DNA of 64,000 nucleotides, from the NCBI GenBank assembly GCA_902590115.1, contig CACIVM010000001.1:1-64000 (forward strand). The letters run 5' to 3'. Positions 8,731 through 17,613 of this stretch are shown here, piece by piece; position 1 is the stretch's first letter, and each line of letters begins with the position of its first letter. Under the pieces are notes generated by a model that saw nothing but the letters and a program-made list of their open reading frames with translations, had not been told where the DNA came from and did not search any database. This stretch comes from an uncultured Pelagibacteraceae bacterium (GTDB taxonomy: Bacteria > Pseudomonadota > Alphaproteobacteria > Pelagibacterales > Pelagibacteraceae). A program made the translations under genes and the position numbers.

Positions 8731-8747
8731 TGCATATTAGATATGCA
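8731..8747. promoter_or_regulatory. 17-bp dyad upstream of gltD, possible operator
   Basis: The perfect inverted repeat TGCATAT-TAG-ATATGCA sits in the 168-base divergent gap between uppP and gltD, six bases after a TATAAT hexamer (8720-8725). NtrC-family sites are also 17 bp with TGCA at the outer ends, and glutamate synthase is a classic nitrogen-regulated target, so a nitrogen regulator is a reasonable guess. A weak promoter-like pair, TTGGTT at 8808 and TATATT at 8830 (16-bp spacer), lies closer to gltD. Nothing else is recognised in this gap. Confidence 0.4.
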
Positions 8748-8849
8748 TTAGATAATTCACAATTTGCTTGGTTTTTACATAATTAAGTAAGTAATTGTTA
8801 CCTATTTTTGGTTTAAAATCCCTTTTTTTTATATTATTTATCGTCAGTT

Positions 8850-10292
8850 ATGAACAAAATGTTAAAGTTTATCTCTTTAAATCAGGAAACACCAAAAAAG
8901 AGAGATACAGTTAAAAGAAAAAAAGATTTTAATGAAATATACGATGATTATATTTCTAATAAAGCTAAAGAGCAATCAAGCAGGTGCTCACAATGCGGAG
9001 TTCCTTTTTGCCAAGTTCATTGTCCACTGCAGAACAATATCCCTGACTGGCTTAAGTTAACTGCAGAGGGAAGATTAAAAGAAGCTTACGAAATATCACA
9101 AAGCACAAATAACATGCCCGAAGTTTGTGGAAGGATTTGTCCGCAAGATAGACTTTGCGAGGGAAATTGCGTAATTGAGCAGTCTGGTCATGGAACGGTT
9201 ACAATTGGTTCAGTTGAAAAATATATTACAGATAATGCGTGGAAAAATGGATGGGTTAAACCGGTCAAAGTAAAAAAAGAGCTAAAGGAGAAAATAGCAA
9301 TCATAGGCTCAGGTCCTGCGGGATTAGCTTGTGCTGAGGAATTACGTAAAATAGGTTATCAAGTAACCATTTTTGACAGATATGATAGACCCGGAGGATT
9401 ATTAATTTATGGTATACCAAACTTTAAACTTGAAAAAGATATTGTTCAAAGAAGAACAAAACTTTTAGCAGATAGCGGTATTAAATTCGTCCAAAATTTT
9501 GAAGTAGGAAAAGACACTAGTTTACATAAACTTAAAGAAAAATATGATGCTGTGCTAATAGCAACTGGAGTTTATAAAGCTAGAAATATTGAAATTCCTG
9601 GATCAGACCTTAAAAATATTTTTCCTGCTATGGATTTTTTAACAGCCTCAAATAAAAAGGGATTAGGTGATAAGGTCGAAAATTTTGACAATGGACTACT
9701 AAATGCACAAAACAAAGATGTTGTTGTAATAGGCGGGGGAGATACAGCAATGGATTGTGTAAGAACTGCAACACGACAAAAAGCAAAATCTGTTAAGTGT
9801 TTGTATAGAAGAGATAGAGATAACATGCCAGGTTCGGCTAGAGAGGTAGAAAATGCTATAGAAGAAGGAGTAGAATTTTTATGGTTGTCTAGTCCAAAGG
9901 AATTTATCGGAGAACAAAGTATAAAGGAAATTAAAGTTAATAAAATTAAATTGGGTGAACCAGATCCCTCTGGAAGAAGAAAACCAATTATTCAGGATGG
10001 TTTAGAATTCAAATTAAAGGCAGATATGGTTATAAAGTCTCTAGGCTTTGATCCTGAGAATATTCCAAAATTATTTAATGCAGAAGAGTTGTCTGTTTCT
10101 AGATGGGGTACAATAAAAATCGATATAGATACAATGCAAACAAACATTGACGGCATATTTGCAGCTGGCGATATAGTGAGAGGAGCTTCTTTAGTAGTTT
10201 GGGCTATAAAAGATGGTAGAGATGCTGCAATTCAAATTGAAAAATATCTGAAAAATAAATCGAAAAAAGTTAAGAGTGAAAAAGCTGCATGA
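8850..10292 (+). CDS. gltD: glutamate synthase small (beta) subunit
   Basis: A 480-residue NADPH-oxidising subunit of GOGAT. It passes electrons from NADPH through FAD and Fe-S centres to GltB. Two N-terminal cysteine groups bind iron-sulfur clusters: Cys46, 49, 54, 58 and Cys93, 97, 103, 107. The FAD motif GSGPAGLACAEEL is at about 153-165 and the NADPH motif GGGDTAMDC near 290. The C-terminal FAGD-type segment AAGDIVRGAS closes the FAD site. The order gltD then gltB with a 4-base ATGA overlap indicates coupled translation. Regulation probably acts in the long upstream gap. Confidence 0.96.
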   Translation: MNKMLKFISLNQETPKKRDTVKRKKDFNEIYDDYISNKAKEQSSRCSQCGVPFCQVHCPLQNNIPDWLKLTAEGRLKEAYEISQSTNNMPEVCGRICPQDRLCEGNCVIEQSGHGTVTIGSVEKYITDNAWKNGWVKPVKVKKELKEKIAIIGSGPAGLACAEELRKIGYQVTIFDRYDRPGGLLIYGIPNFKLEKDIVQRRTKLLADSGIKFVQNFEVGKDTSLHKLKEKYDAVLIATGVYKARNIEIPGSDLKNIFPAMDFLTASNKKGLGDKVENFDNGLLNAQNKDVVVIGGGDTAMDCVRTATRQKAKSVKCLYRRDRDNMPGSAREVENAIEEGVEFLWLSSPKEFIGEQSIKEIKVNKIKLGEPDPSGRRKPIIQDGLEFKLKADMVIKSLGFDPENIPKLFNAEELSVSRWGTIKIDIDTMQTNIDGIFAAGDIVRGASLVVWAIKDGRDAAIQIEKYLKNKSKKVKSEKAA

Positions 10293-13200
10293 ACAATAAA
10301 TATTTAAAAAATAAAAAAATATTAGAAGATAATTACAGCTATGATAGAAGTTTTGAACACGATGCATGTGGGGTTGGTCTTATAGCGTCAACAAATGGAG
10401 AAAAATCCAGAAAGATAGTTGAATATGGCATCGAGGCTCTTAAGGCAGTTTGGCATAGAGGCGCAGTCGATGCAGATGGTAAATCTGGTGATGGAGCAGG
10501 TATTAAACTTGAGATTTCTCCAGATTTTTTTAATGAGAAAATAATCTCTACTGGTCATAAACATGACGAGAGTAAGAGAATATGCGTTGGTATGATCTTT
10601 ATGCCTAGAAATAATTACGATCATCAAGAAAAATGTAGGACAATCGTTGAAAATATTTTATTAGCTAATGATTTCTATATCTACGGCTGGCGGCAAGTTC
10701 CAGTTAATCCAAAAGTTTTAGGCCCAACAGCGGAGAATGGAAGACCTGAAATCGCCCAAGTTCTTTTTAGGAAAAATAAAGAAATTGAGACGGATAGTCT
10801 TGAAAGAAATTTGTATGAGATTAGAAAAAGAATTGAAAAAGCAGCGAGAGATGAACAGCTAAAAGATTTCTATATTTGCTCTATGAGCTCAAGGTCAATT
10901 GTATATAAGGGTATGTTTTTAGCTGAAGCTCTATCAGATTTTTATTTAGACTTGAAAAATGAAAAGTTTACCTCAAGATTCGCAATTTTCCATCAAAGAT
11001 ATTCAACCAACACTTTTCCGAGCTGGGATCTTGCGCAACCATTAAGAACTTTAGCACATAATGGGGAAATAAATACTTTAAAGGGCAATGTAAATTGGAT
11101 GAAAATTCATGAACAAGACATGTCTAGTGAACTTTTTGATGACGTCAATAATTTAAAACCAGTTATAATACCGGGAAACTCAGACTCCGCCTCATTAGAT
11201 AATGTATTTGAACTATTAACTCACTCTGGAAAACTGGCACCGTTAATCAAACTTATGATGATCCCAGACGCATGGTCTAAAAGAAGTAAAACAGTTCCCA
11301 AAAACCACCAAGAATTATTTAATTTTTTAAACAGCACTATAGAACCTTGGGACGGGCCTGCTGCAATATGTGCTACTGACGCAAAATGGGTTATAGCTTC
11401 GGTAGATAGAAATGGATTGAGACCTCTTAGATATTCAATCACATCAGATAACTTAATATACGCAGGGTCAGAAACTGGTATGATTAATATACCAGAGGAA
11501 AAAATTATTAAAAAAGGAAGATTGGGTCCAGGAGAAATAATTGCAATTGAGTTAAAAAAAGGCAAGCTTTTTTTAGATAAAGAAATTAAAGATTATCTTT
11601 CAAAAGATTATAAGGATTATAACAAACAAATAATCGATCTTGATAAAAAATTAAAAACTGGAAAAGAAATTATAAATTTTAAAGGTAATGACTTAAGAAG
11701 AAGACAATATATATCTGGATATAGTATTGAAGATTTAGAGATGATACTTCATCCGATGGTAGAGGAAGGCAAAGAGGCTACTGGTTCAATGGGAGACGAT
11801 ACTCCAGTAGCAGTTTTGTCAAGCCATTTCAGACCATTATCACATTATTTTAGGCAAAATTTTAGCCAAGTAACAAATCCTCCAATTGACTCGTTAAGAG
11901 AAAATAAAGTTATGAGTTTAAAAACAAGGTTTGGAAACTTAGGAAACATCCTTGATTTTAGTAATTTGACTGAAGAAAATATTTTCGTCTTAGACAGTCC
12001 AATTCTAACAAACTCTCAATTTAGGAAGTTTAAAAGTCTTTTTTCAAATAAGATTAAATTAATTGATTGCACCTTTGATATTTCAAAAACTTTAAAGTCA
12101 AGACTAGACGAACTTATGAATGAAGCAGAAATTGCAGTGCGCGAAGGAAGTACAAAATTAATTTTAAGTGATAAATCTATTAATGAAAATAAGGCAATTA
12201 TTCCAATGATACTTGCAGTAGGTGCAATTAATTCACATCTTGTTAAAAAAGGTTTGAGGGGTTATTGTTCTATAAATATCGAAACTGCTGAAACTTTAGA
12301 TACACATTCTTTTGCAGTCTTAATTGGTGTAGGAGCTACCACAGTTAATCCATATCTAACGATTGATAGCATTTTTCAACGATTTGAAAAAAAACTATTT
12401 GGAAAATTAGATTTTCTAACTTGTGTTGAGAGATATAAAAAATCAATTGAAAATGGTCTGTTGAAAATTATGTCAAAAATGGGTATCTCAGTAATCAGTT
12501 CTTATCGTGGAGGATCTAATTTTGAAACAGTAGGTTTAAGCAGAGCAATAGTTTCAGATTATTTCCCAGGAATGACCTCAAGAATTTCTGGGATAGGTAT
12601 TAAAGGACTTGAAGAAAAAATTAAATCTCTTCACCAAGACGCTTTTAAGAAAGATGTTTATGTTCTTCCTATTGGAGGTATCTATAAATACAGAAAAACA
12701 GGAGAAAACCATCAATTTCAGGGCAAGTTGATACATACATTGCAACATGCTGTTGGCACAGGTTCTTACGAAAATTACAAGTCTTATTCAAAAGGCATAC
12801 ATGGTTTACCCCCAATAAGTTTAAGAGATTTGCTAGATTTCAAAAAGGAAAAAACTCCTATAGACATATCTCATGTTGAACCTGTAGAAAGTCTTACAAA
12901 AAGATTTGGAAGTGGAAGCATGTCTCACGGAGCATTGTCTGAAGAAGCACACGAAACTTTAGCAATCGGGATGAATCGTATTAAAGGAGCCTCTTGCAGC
13001 GGTGAAGGTGGAGAGGACTCTAGAAGGTTTAAAATTTTAGAAAATGGAGATACGGCTAACTCAAGGGTAAAACAAGTTGCTTCAGCGCGATTTGGAGTAA
13101 CAATAGATTATCTAAATAATTGCAATGAAATTGAAATTAAAATAGCCCAAGGTGCAAAACCTGGCGAGGGTGGACAATTACCAGGTTTTAAAGTTACAAA

Positions 13201-14791
13201 AGATATAGCTAGGTTAAGACACTCAACTCCTGGAGTTACACTTATATCTCCACCACCTCATCATGATATATATTCAATTGAAGACTTGGCTCAACTAATT
13301 TATGACTTAAAGCAAATAAATCCTAGGGCAAGAATTGGAGTAAAATTAGTTGCGTCAACAGGCATTGGAACAATAGCAGCTGGAGTAGCAAAGGCTAAAG
13401 CAGATGTAATTTTAATTTCTGGTCATTCCGGAGGCACAGGTGCTAGTCCACAGACTAGTGTTAAATACGCTGGCATACCGTGGGAAATGGGACTAACCGA
13501 AGCACATCAGATTTTAACATTAAATAATCTAAGACATAAAGTGACTTTACGAACCGATGGTGGTTTAAAAACTGGAAGAGATATAGTTATGGCAGCTATG
13601 ATGGGCGCTGAAGAATTTGGAATGGGGACGTCATCATTAATTGCGATGGGATGTATTATGGTTCGTCAATGTCACTCTAACACTTGTCCCGTAGGAGTTT
13701 GTACACAGGACACTGAGCTGAGAAAAAAATTTGGTGGAACACCAGAAAAAGTAGTTAATTTTTTTAAATTTGTAGCTGAAGAGGTAAGGGAAATTTTAGC
13801 TGAACTTGGCTTTAAAAATTTAGAAGATGTTATCGGTAGAACCGATCTTTTAACACAGGTAAGCCGGGGATCTCCAAATCTAGATGACTTGGATCTTAAC
13901 CCGCTTTTAGTTCAAACAGATCCAGGTGAAAACCCAAGATTTTGTAAAGATAAAATTATTAATAAAGTTCCAGACACTATTGATGAAAAAATATGGAAAG
14001 AGATAAAAAACAAATTTGATGGAGATAATAACATAACTTTTAAAGACAATATAAAAAATACTCAGAGAGCAATTGGAACGAGATTATCTCATTATGTTTA
14101 CGAAAAATACGGTTATAATGAATTAAAAGAGGATAAAATTATTTTGAAATTAACAGGTTCAGCAGGTCAATCATTAGGAGCTTTTTTAGGTAAAGGTATT
14201 AAGATAATTGTGGAAGGCGACGCCAACGATTATGTTGGAAAAGGATTATCTGGTGGAAAAATTATAGTTAAAACAAATAATACTTCAAAATTAAAATCAA
14301 ATGAAAATGTGATTATCGGCAACACAGTTTTTTATGGAGCAACTTCTGGAAAATTGTTTGCCTCTGGTAAAGCTGGAGAGAGGTTTGCTGTTCGAAATTC
14401 AGGAGGTGTGGCTGTGGTTGAAGGTTGTGGTTCGAATGGATGTGAATACATGACTGGCGGAACAGTAATTGTTCTAGGAAAAGTAGGAGATAATTTCGGT
14501 GCTGGCATGACAGGTGGGATGGCATATATCTATGATCCAAAAAATACTTTTGAAAACTATGCTAACCCACAAAGTATTGTTTGGCAAAAACCAGAGACAG
14601 ATTATTGGAAAGATAAATTAAAAAATATATTAATTGAATTCTATAATGAAACTAATTCCAAAATAGCTCGATTAATTTTAGACAACTTTGAGAGGGAATT
14701 AAAAAATTTTAAACAAATTTGTCCAGAGGAAATGCTAGACAAACTTGAAAGTCCTTTTAACAATAAAAATATTAAGTCAAAAACCGCTTAA
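10289..14791 (+). CDS. gltB: glutamate synthase large (alpha) subunit
   Basis: A 1500-residue ferredoxin/NADPH-type GOGAT large subunit that makes two glutamates from glutamine and 2-oxoglutarate. The N-terminal nucleophile Cys27 (DACGVGLIA) implies removal of a 26-residue propeptide to expose the Ntn amidotransferase cysteine. The FMN-binding synthase domain follows, with SGEGGEDSRR and KPGEGGQLPG. The 3Fe-4S cysteines CIMVRQCHSNTCPVG lie near 1121-1135. The C-terminal glycine-rich beta-helix (GxxxGG repeats) is intact. Full family length. Ends in a TAATG overlap with an SDR gene. Confidence 0.97.
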   Translation: MNNKYLKNKKILEDNYSYDRSFEHDACGVGLIASTNGEKSRKIVEYGIEALKAVWHRGAVDADGKSGDGAGIKLEISPDFFNEKIISTGHKHDESKRICVGMIFMPRNNYDHQEKCRTIVENILLANDFYIYGWRQVPVNPKVLGPTAENGRPEIAQVLFRKNKEIETDSLERNLYEIRKRIEKAARDEQLKDFYICSMSSRSIVYKGMFLAEALSDFYLDLKNEKFTSRFAIFHQRYSTNTFPSWDLAQPLRTLAHNGEINTLKGNVNWMKIHEQDMSSELFDDVNNLKPVIIPGNSDSASLDNVFELLTHSGKLAPLIKLMMIPDAWSKRSKTVPKNHQELFNFLNSTIEPWDGPAAICATDAKWVIASVDRNGLRPLRYSITSDNLIYAGSETGMINIPEEKIIKKGRLGPGEIIAIELKKGKLFLDKEIKDYLSKDYKDYNKQIIDLDKKLKTGKEIINFKGNDLRRRQYISGYSIEDLEMILHPMVEEGKEATGSMGDDTPVAVLSSHFRPLSHYFRQNFSQVTNPPIDSLRENKVMSLKTRFGNLGNILDFSNLTEENIFVLDSPILTNSQFRKFKSLFSNKIKLIDCTFDISKTLKSRLDELMNEAEIAVREGSTKLILSDKSINENKAIIPMILAVGAINSHLVKKGLRGYCSINIETAETLDTHSFAVLIGVGATTVNPYLTIDSIFQRFEKKLFGKLDFLTCVERYKKSIENGLLKIMSKMGISVISSYRGGSNFETVGLSRAIVSDYFPGMTSRISGIGIKGLEEKIKSLHQDAFKKDVYVLPIGGIYKYRKTGENHQFQGKLIHTLQHAVGTGSYENYKSYSKGIHGLPPISLRDLLDFKKEKTPIDISHVEPVESLTKRFGSGSMSHGALSEEAHETLAIGMNRIKGASCSGEGGEDSRRFKILENGDTANSRVKQVASARFGVTIDYLNNCNEIEIKIAQGAKPGEGGQLPGFKVTKDIARLRHSTPGVTLISPPPHHDIYSIEDLAQLIYDLKQINPRARIGVKLVASTGIGTIAAGVAKAKADVILISGHSGGTGASPQTSVKYAGIPWEMGLTEAHQILTLNNLRHKVTLRTDGGLKTGRDIVMAAMMGAEEFGMGTSSLIAMGCIMVRQCHSNTCPVGVCTQDTELRKKFGGTPEKVVNFFKFVAEEVREILAELGFKNLEDVIGRTDLLTQVSRGSPNLDDLDLNPLLVQTDPGENPRFCKDKIINKVPDTIDEKIWKEIKNKFDGDNNITFKDNIKNTQRAIGTRLSHYVYEKYGYNELKEDKIILKLTGSAGQSLGAFLGKGIKIIVEGDANDYVGKGLSGGKIIVKTNNTSKLKSNENVIIGNTVFYGATSGKLFASGKAGERFAVRNSGGVAVVEGCGSNGCEYMTGGTVIVLGKVGDNFGAGMTGGMAYIYDPKNTFENYANPQSIVWQKPETDYWKDKLKNILIEFYNETNSKIARLILDNFERELKNFKQICPEEMLDKLESPFNNKNIKSKTA

Positions 14792-15660
14792 TGCATAATA
14801 AATTTTTTTTTTTTGGTTTTGGTCAAGTAGGAAGATATTTTTTAGATTACTTACAAAAAAAAAAAAATAAATTTTCATTTAATGTAACTTCTACTTCATC
14901 AACAAAATATAAAAATTTTAAAGGCAAAAAATACATGTCTTTAAAATTTAATGGAAATAAATATGACAAAAGAATATCCAAAATATTATCATCTGTAAAA
15001 TATGTTTTAATTTCAGTACCCCCAAACCATAGAGGTGATTTAGTTCTAAAATATTTTGCAAACGATCTTAATAATAAATCTATAAAAAAAATTATTTATT
15101 TATCTGCTACAAATGTTTATGGAAATCACAATGGTAAATGGGTTAATGAAAAATCAAAATGTAAACCTACTAGCAAACAAGGTATCAACAGATTAAAGGC
15201 TGAAAGCCAATGGAGCAGGTTTTGTAAAAAAAATAAATTAAACTTTAATATTTTAAGAATAGCTGGTATTTATTCAAAAGAATTGAATGCAATAAAAAGA
15301 CTTAAGCAAGGTTCCAAAATATATGTTAGAAAAAAAAACCATTATTTTTCCAGAGTTCATGTAGAAGATATTGCACAAGTAATTTATAAAGTATTCATAA
15401 ACAAAAATATCAACTCTGAAATATTCAATGTAGCTGATGACATGCCTGCGTCCAATGAGACTATTAATAAATATGCTGCAAAAATTCTCAAAATCAGAAA
15501 TCTAAAAGAAATAGATGTCAAAAGATTAAGGGGTAAAATGATTAAAAACTTTTACAAAGATAGTAAAAAAGTAAAAAATTCAAAAATTAAAAGCATTTTA
15601 AAAGTTAACTTAAAATATCCCACATATAAAAAGGGATTATTAAATCTCAGAAACAATTAA
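14791..15660 (+). CDS. YeeZ-like NAD(P)-binding SDR
   Basis: A 289-residue Rossmann protein starting FFFFGFGQVGRYF, an atypical dinucleotide motif (GxGxxG) like that of YeeZ-type extended SDRs. YLSATNVYGNHNGKWVNE and a later KAESQW, with no clear YxxxK, also follow that subgroup. The reaction is not established for the family. It begins inside the gltB stop (TAATG), so it is read with the glutamate synthase operon. The last 21 bases overlap the convergent hydrolase gene. It is unlike the nucleotide-sugar epimerases nearby. Confidence 0.7.
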   Translation: MHNKFFFFGFGQVGRYFLDYLQKKKNKFSFNVTSTSSTKYKNFKGKKYMSLKFNGNKYDKRISKILSSVKYVLISVPPNHRGDLVLKYFANDLNNKSIKKIIYLSATNVYGNHNGKWVNEKSKCKPTSKQGINRLKAESQWSRFCKKNKLNFNILRIAGIYSKELNAIKRLKQGSKIYVRKKNHYFSRVHVEDIAQVIYKVFINKNINSEIFNVADDMPASNETINKYAAKILKIRNLKEIDVKRLRGKMIKNFYKDSKKVKNSKIKSILKVNLKYPTYKKGLLNLRNN

Positions 15661-16413
15661 CTTTAACTCTTTAATCATCTTTTTTAAATTTTTCTTTTGA
15701 GATAAACTGTGATCACCTTTTCTAATTACAAGCAATTTTTTTTTTGCTTTTGGAAAAATTGATAAAACCTTTCTAGAAAAAGAAACTGGAACAACCTCAT
15801 CATTTTGCCCATGGAACATAGTTACCTTTATCTTAATCTTGATTTTTTTTGTAAATACTTTATTTTTTCTTCCGTCTTTAACCAGCTGATGTGTTATGGG
15901 ATATTCATATTGTTTTTTCTTAAATTTCGAGTCTCCATGTTTTATTATACTTACTCCTTTCTCAATAATCTCTTTTTTAATTTTTTTTGGAAATTTTTTC
16001 CACATCAATCTATCCAAAAATTCTGGAGCAGAACCTATTCCAATAAAACCAATGATTTGTTTTTTAAAATATCTAAACTGATTTAAAGCAATCCAGGCTC
16101 CCATACTTGAACCGATTAAAATAAAATTTTTTTTCTTTACTATTTTTTCAATTGATTTTTTTACATCATTTGACCACTCACTTATATTTCCTTTAGTAAA
16201 AATTCCAGATGACTTACCGTGACCTGAGTATTCTACTGCCAAAAAACCTAGCTTATTTTTTATTGCATAATTTTTAAACGAAAGAGGTTTTTTACCATCT
16301 ATGTCAGACATGAATCCTGGTAAAAAAATTACATATACTTTATTTTTGCTTAAATTATGAGAAATTCTAAGTTTTTTTGTTTTGGATAATCTAAGGTAAT
16401 TATATTTTTTCAT
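15640..16413 (-). CDS. alpha/beta hydrolase (serine nucleophile)
   Basis: A 257-residue alpha/beta hydrolase. The nucleophile elbow is GSSMGAW (Ser103), the acid Asp205 is in HGQNDEVVP and the base His235 in GDHSLS; the oxyanion region is FLPGFMSD. Full catalytic triad, no signal peptide, so cytoplasmic. It resembles the bacterial group annotated as dienelactone hydrolase-like or S33-like esterases. Its substrate is unknown. A good Shine-Dalgarno (AGGAG) lies about 10 bases upstream of the ATG in the short divergent gap with the GT4 gene. Confidence 0.8.
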   Translation of the reverse strand: MKKYNYLRLSKTKKLRISHNLSKNKVYVIFLPGFMSDIDGKKPLSFKNYAIKNKLGFLAVEYSGHGKSSGIFTKGNISEWSNDVKKSIEKIVKKKNFILIGSSMGAWIALNQFRYFKKQIIGFIGIGSAPEFLDRLMWKKFPKKIKKEIIEKGVSIIKHGDSKFKKKQYEYPITHQLVKDGRKNKVFTKKIKIKIKVTMFHGQNDEVVPVSFSRKVLSIFPKAKKKLLVIRKGDHSLSQKKNLKKMIKELKLIVSEI

Positions 16414-16436
16414 CTACTTACTCTCCTAGTTGTCTG

Positions 16437-16451
16437 ATAATGTAACATTAT
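16437..16451. promoter_or_regulatory. 15-bp dyad in divergent promoter gap
   Basis: The inverted repeat ATAATG-TAA-CATTAT lies between the divergent hydrolase (start 16413) and GT4 (start 16456) genes. On the minus strand it overlaps a TATAAT hexamer. It could be an operator or simply paired -10 elements of divergent promoters. In DNA this A+T-rich a 6-bp arm can arise by chance. Confidence 0.25.
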
Positions 16452-16455
16452 ACTT

Positions 16456-17613
16456 ATGTCGTCAAAAATCAAAGTTTTACAAGTCATACCTAGATTAGGA
16501 TATGGGGGCGCAGAGACAGGTTGTTATGATTTAGCTCATTATTTGTATGAGCAAAATTGTAAGTCAATAATTGTGACTAGCGGTGGTGAACTGTTAAAAT
16601 ATGTTAAAAAAGATAAAGTAAAAATTATTAGATTACCTGTTCACTCCAAAAACCCAATATTAATTTTTTTAAACACTTTAGTTTTAATCTTTTTACAAAT
16701 TATTTATAATGTAGATGTTGTCCATGCTAGAAGTCGAGCTCCAGCATGGTCTTGTTATTGGGCTTGTTTGATAACAAGACGAAAATTTGTAACAACTTTT
16801 CATGGAACATATTTAATCAGCAATGCTATAAAAAAATATTATAATAGTGTCATGCTTAAATCAAAGTTGATAATTGCAGGTTCGAATTTTATTTTTAATC
16901 ATATAAATAAAAATTACGAAAATTATTTAAATGTCAAAAATAAATTAATGGTGATATTTAGAGGAATTAATCTTGAATATTTTAATAAAAAAAATATTTC
17001 TATTAAAAACATTGAAAAAATTAAAGTAGCTTGGGGCATCAACGATAATAGTTTTAAAATTTTACTTCCTGGAAGACTATCCCAGTGGAAAGGACAGGAT
17101 ATTTTCATAGAAGCTCTAAATATTTTAATAGAAGATTTTAACAAAAGTGATTTTCAAGCAATAATTTTGGGCTCTGATCAAGGTAGAAATGTTTACTCAA
17201 AAAAACTTAAGAGTTTAGTCGATAGATATAATTTAAACAAAAAGATAAAATTCGTAAACCATTGTAATAATATGCCAGTTGCTTATGTCATCTCTGATCT
17301 TATTGTTTCTTCGTCAACAAGACCGGAGGCATTTGGTAGAATAGCGGTAGAGGCCCAAGCAATGCAAAAACCAATAGTAGCAAGCAATATAGGAGGATCT
17401 ACTGAAACGATATTGGATAAAAAAACTGGGTTTTTATATAAATTTGATGATCCGCGAGAGTTAGCCAAAGCTATTAATGAAGTTATGGAGCTAGATAAAG
17501 ATACATTGAATTCTATTGGAAACGAGGGTAGAAAAAACGTGTCGAAAAAATTTGATGTTGAAAAAATGTGTAGAACAACTTTCATAGAGTATAAAAAATT
17601 GTTAAATATTTGA
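16456..17613 (+). CDS. GT4-family glycosyltransferase
   Basis: A 385-residue GT-B retaining glycosyltransferase. The N-terminal glycine loop is VLQVIPRLGYGGAET and the acceptor domain includes VVHARSRAP and TFHGTY. The C-terminal domain has GRLSQWKGQD and the EX7E motif in RPEAFGRIAVEAQAM, followed by IGGSTETI. It transfers a sugar from a nucleotide donor, probably onto a surface polysaccharide or lipid A core. Its TGA stop directly abuts the thrS ATG, so it is the apparent first gene of the thrS-lepA translation operon. Donor and acceptor are unknown. Confidence 0.88.
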   Translation: MSSKIKVLQVIPRLGYGGAETGCYDLAHYLYEQNCKSIIVTSGGELLKYVKKDKVKIIRLPVHSKNPILIFLNTLVLIFLQIIYNVDVVHARSRAPAWSCYWACLITRRKFVTTFHGTYLISNAIKKYYNSVMLKSKLIIAGSNFIFNHINKNYENYLNVKNKLMVIFRGINLEYFNKKNISIKNIEKIKVAWGINDNSFKILLPGRLSQWKGQDIFIEALNILIEDFNKSDFQAIILGSDQGRNVYSKKLKSLVDRYNLNKKIKFVNHCNNMPVAYVISDLIVSSSTRPEAFGRIAVEAQAMQKPIVASNIGGSTETILDKKTGFLYKFDDPRELAKAINEVMELDKDTLNSIGNEGRKNVSKKFDVEKMCRTTFIEYKKLLNI

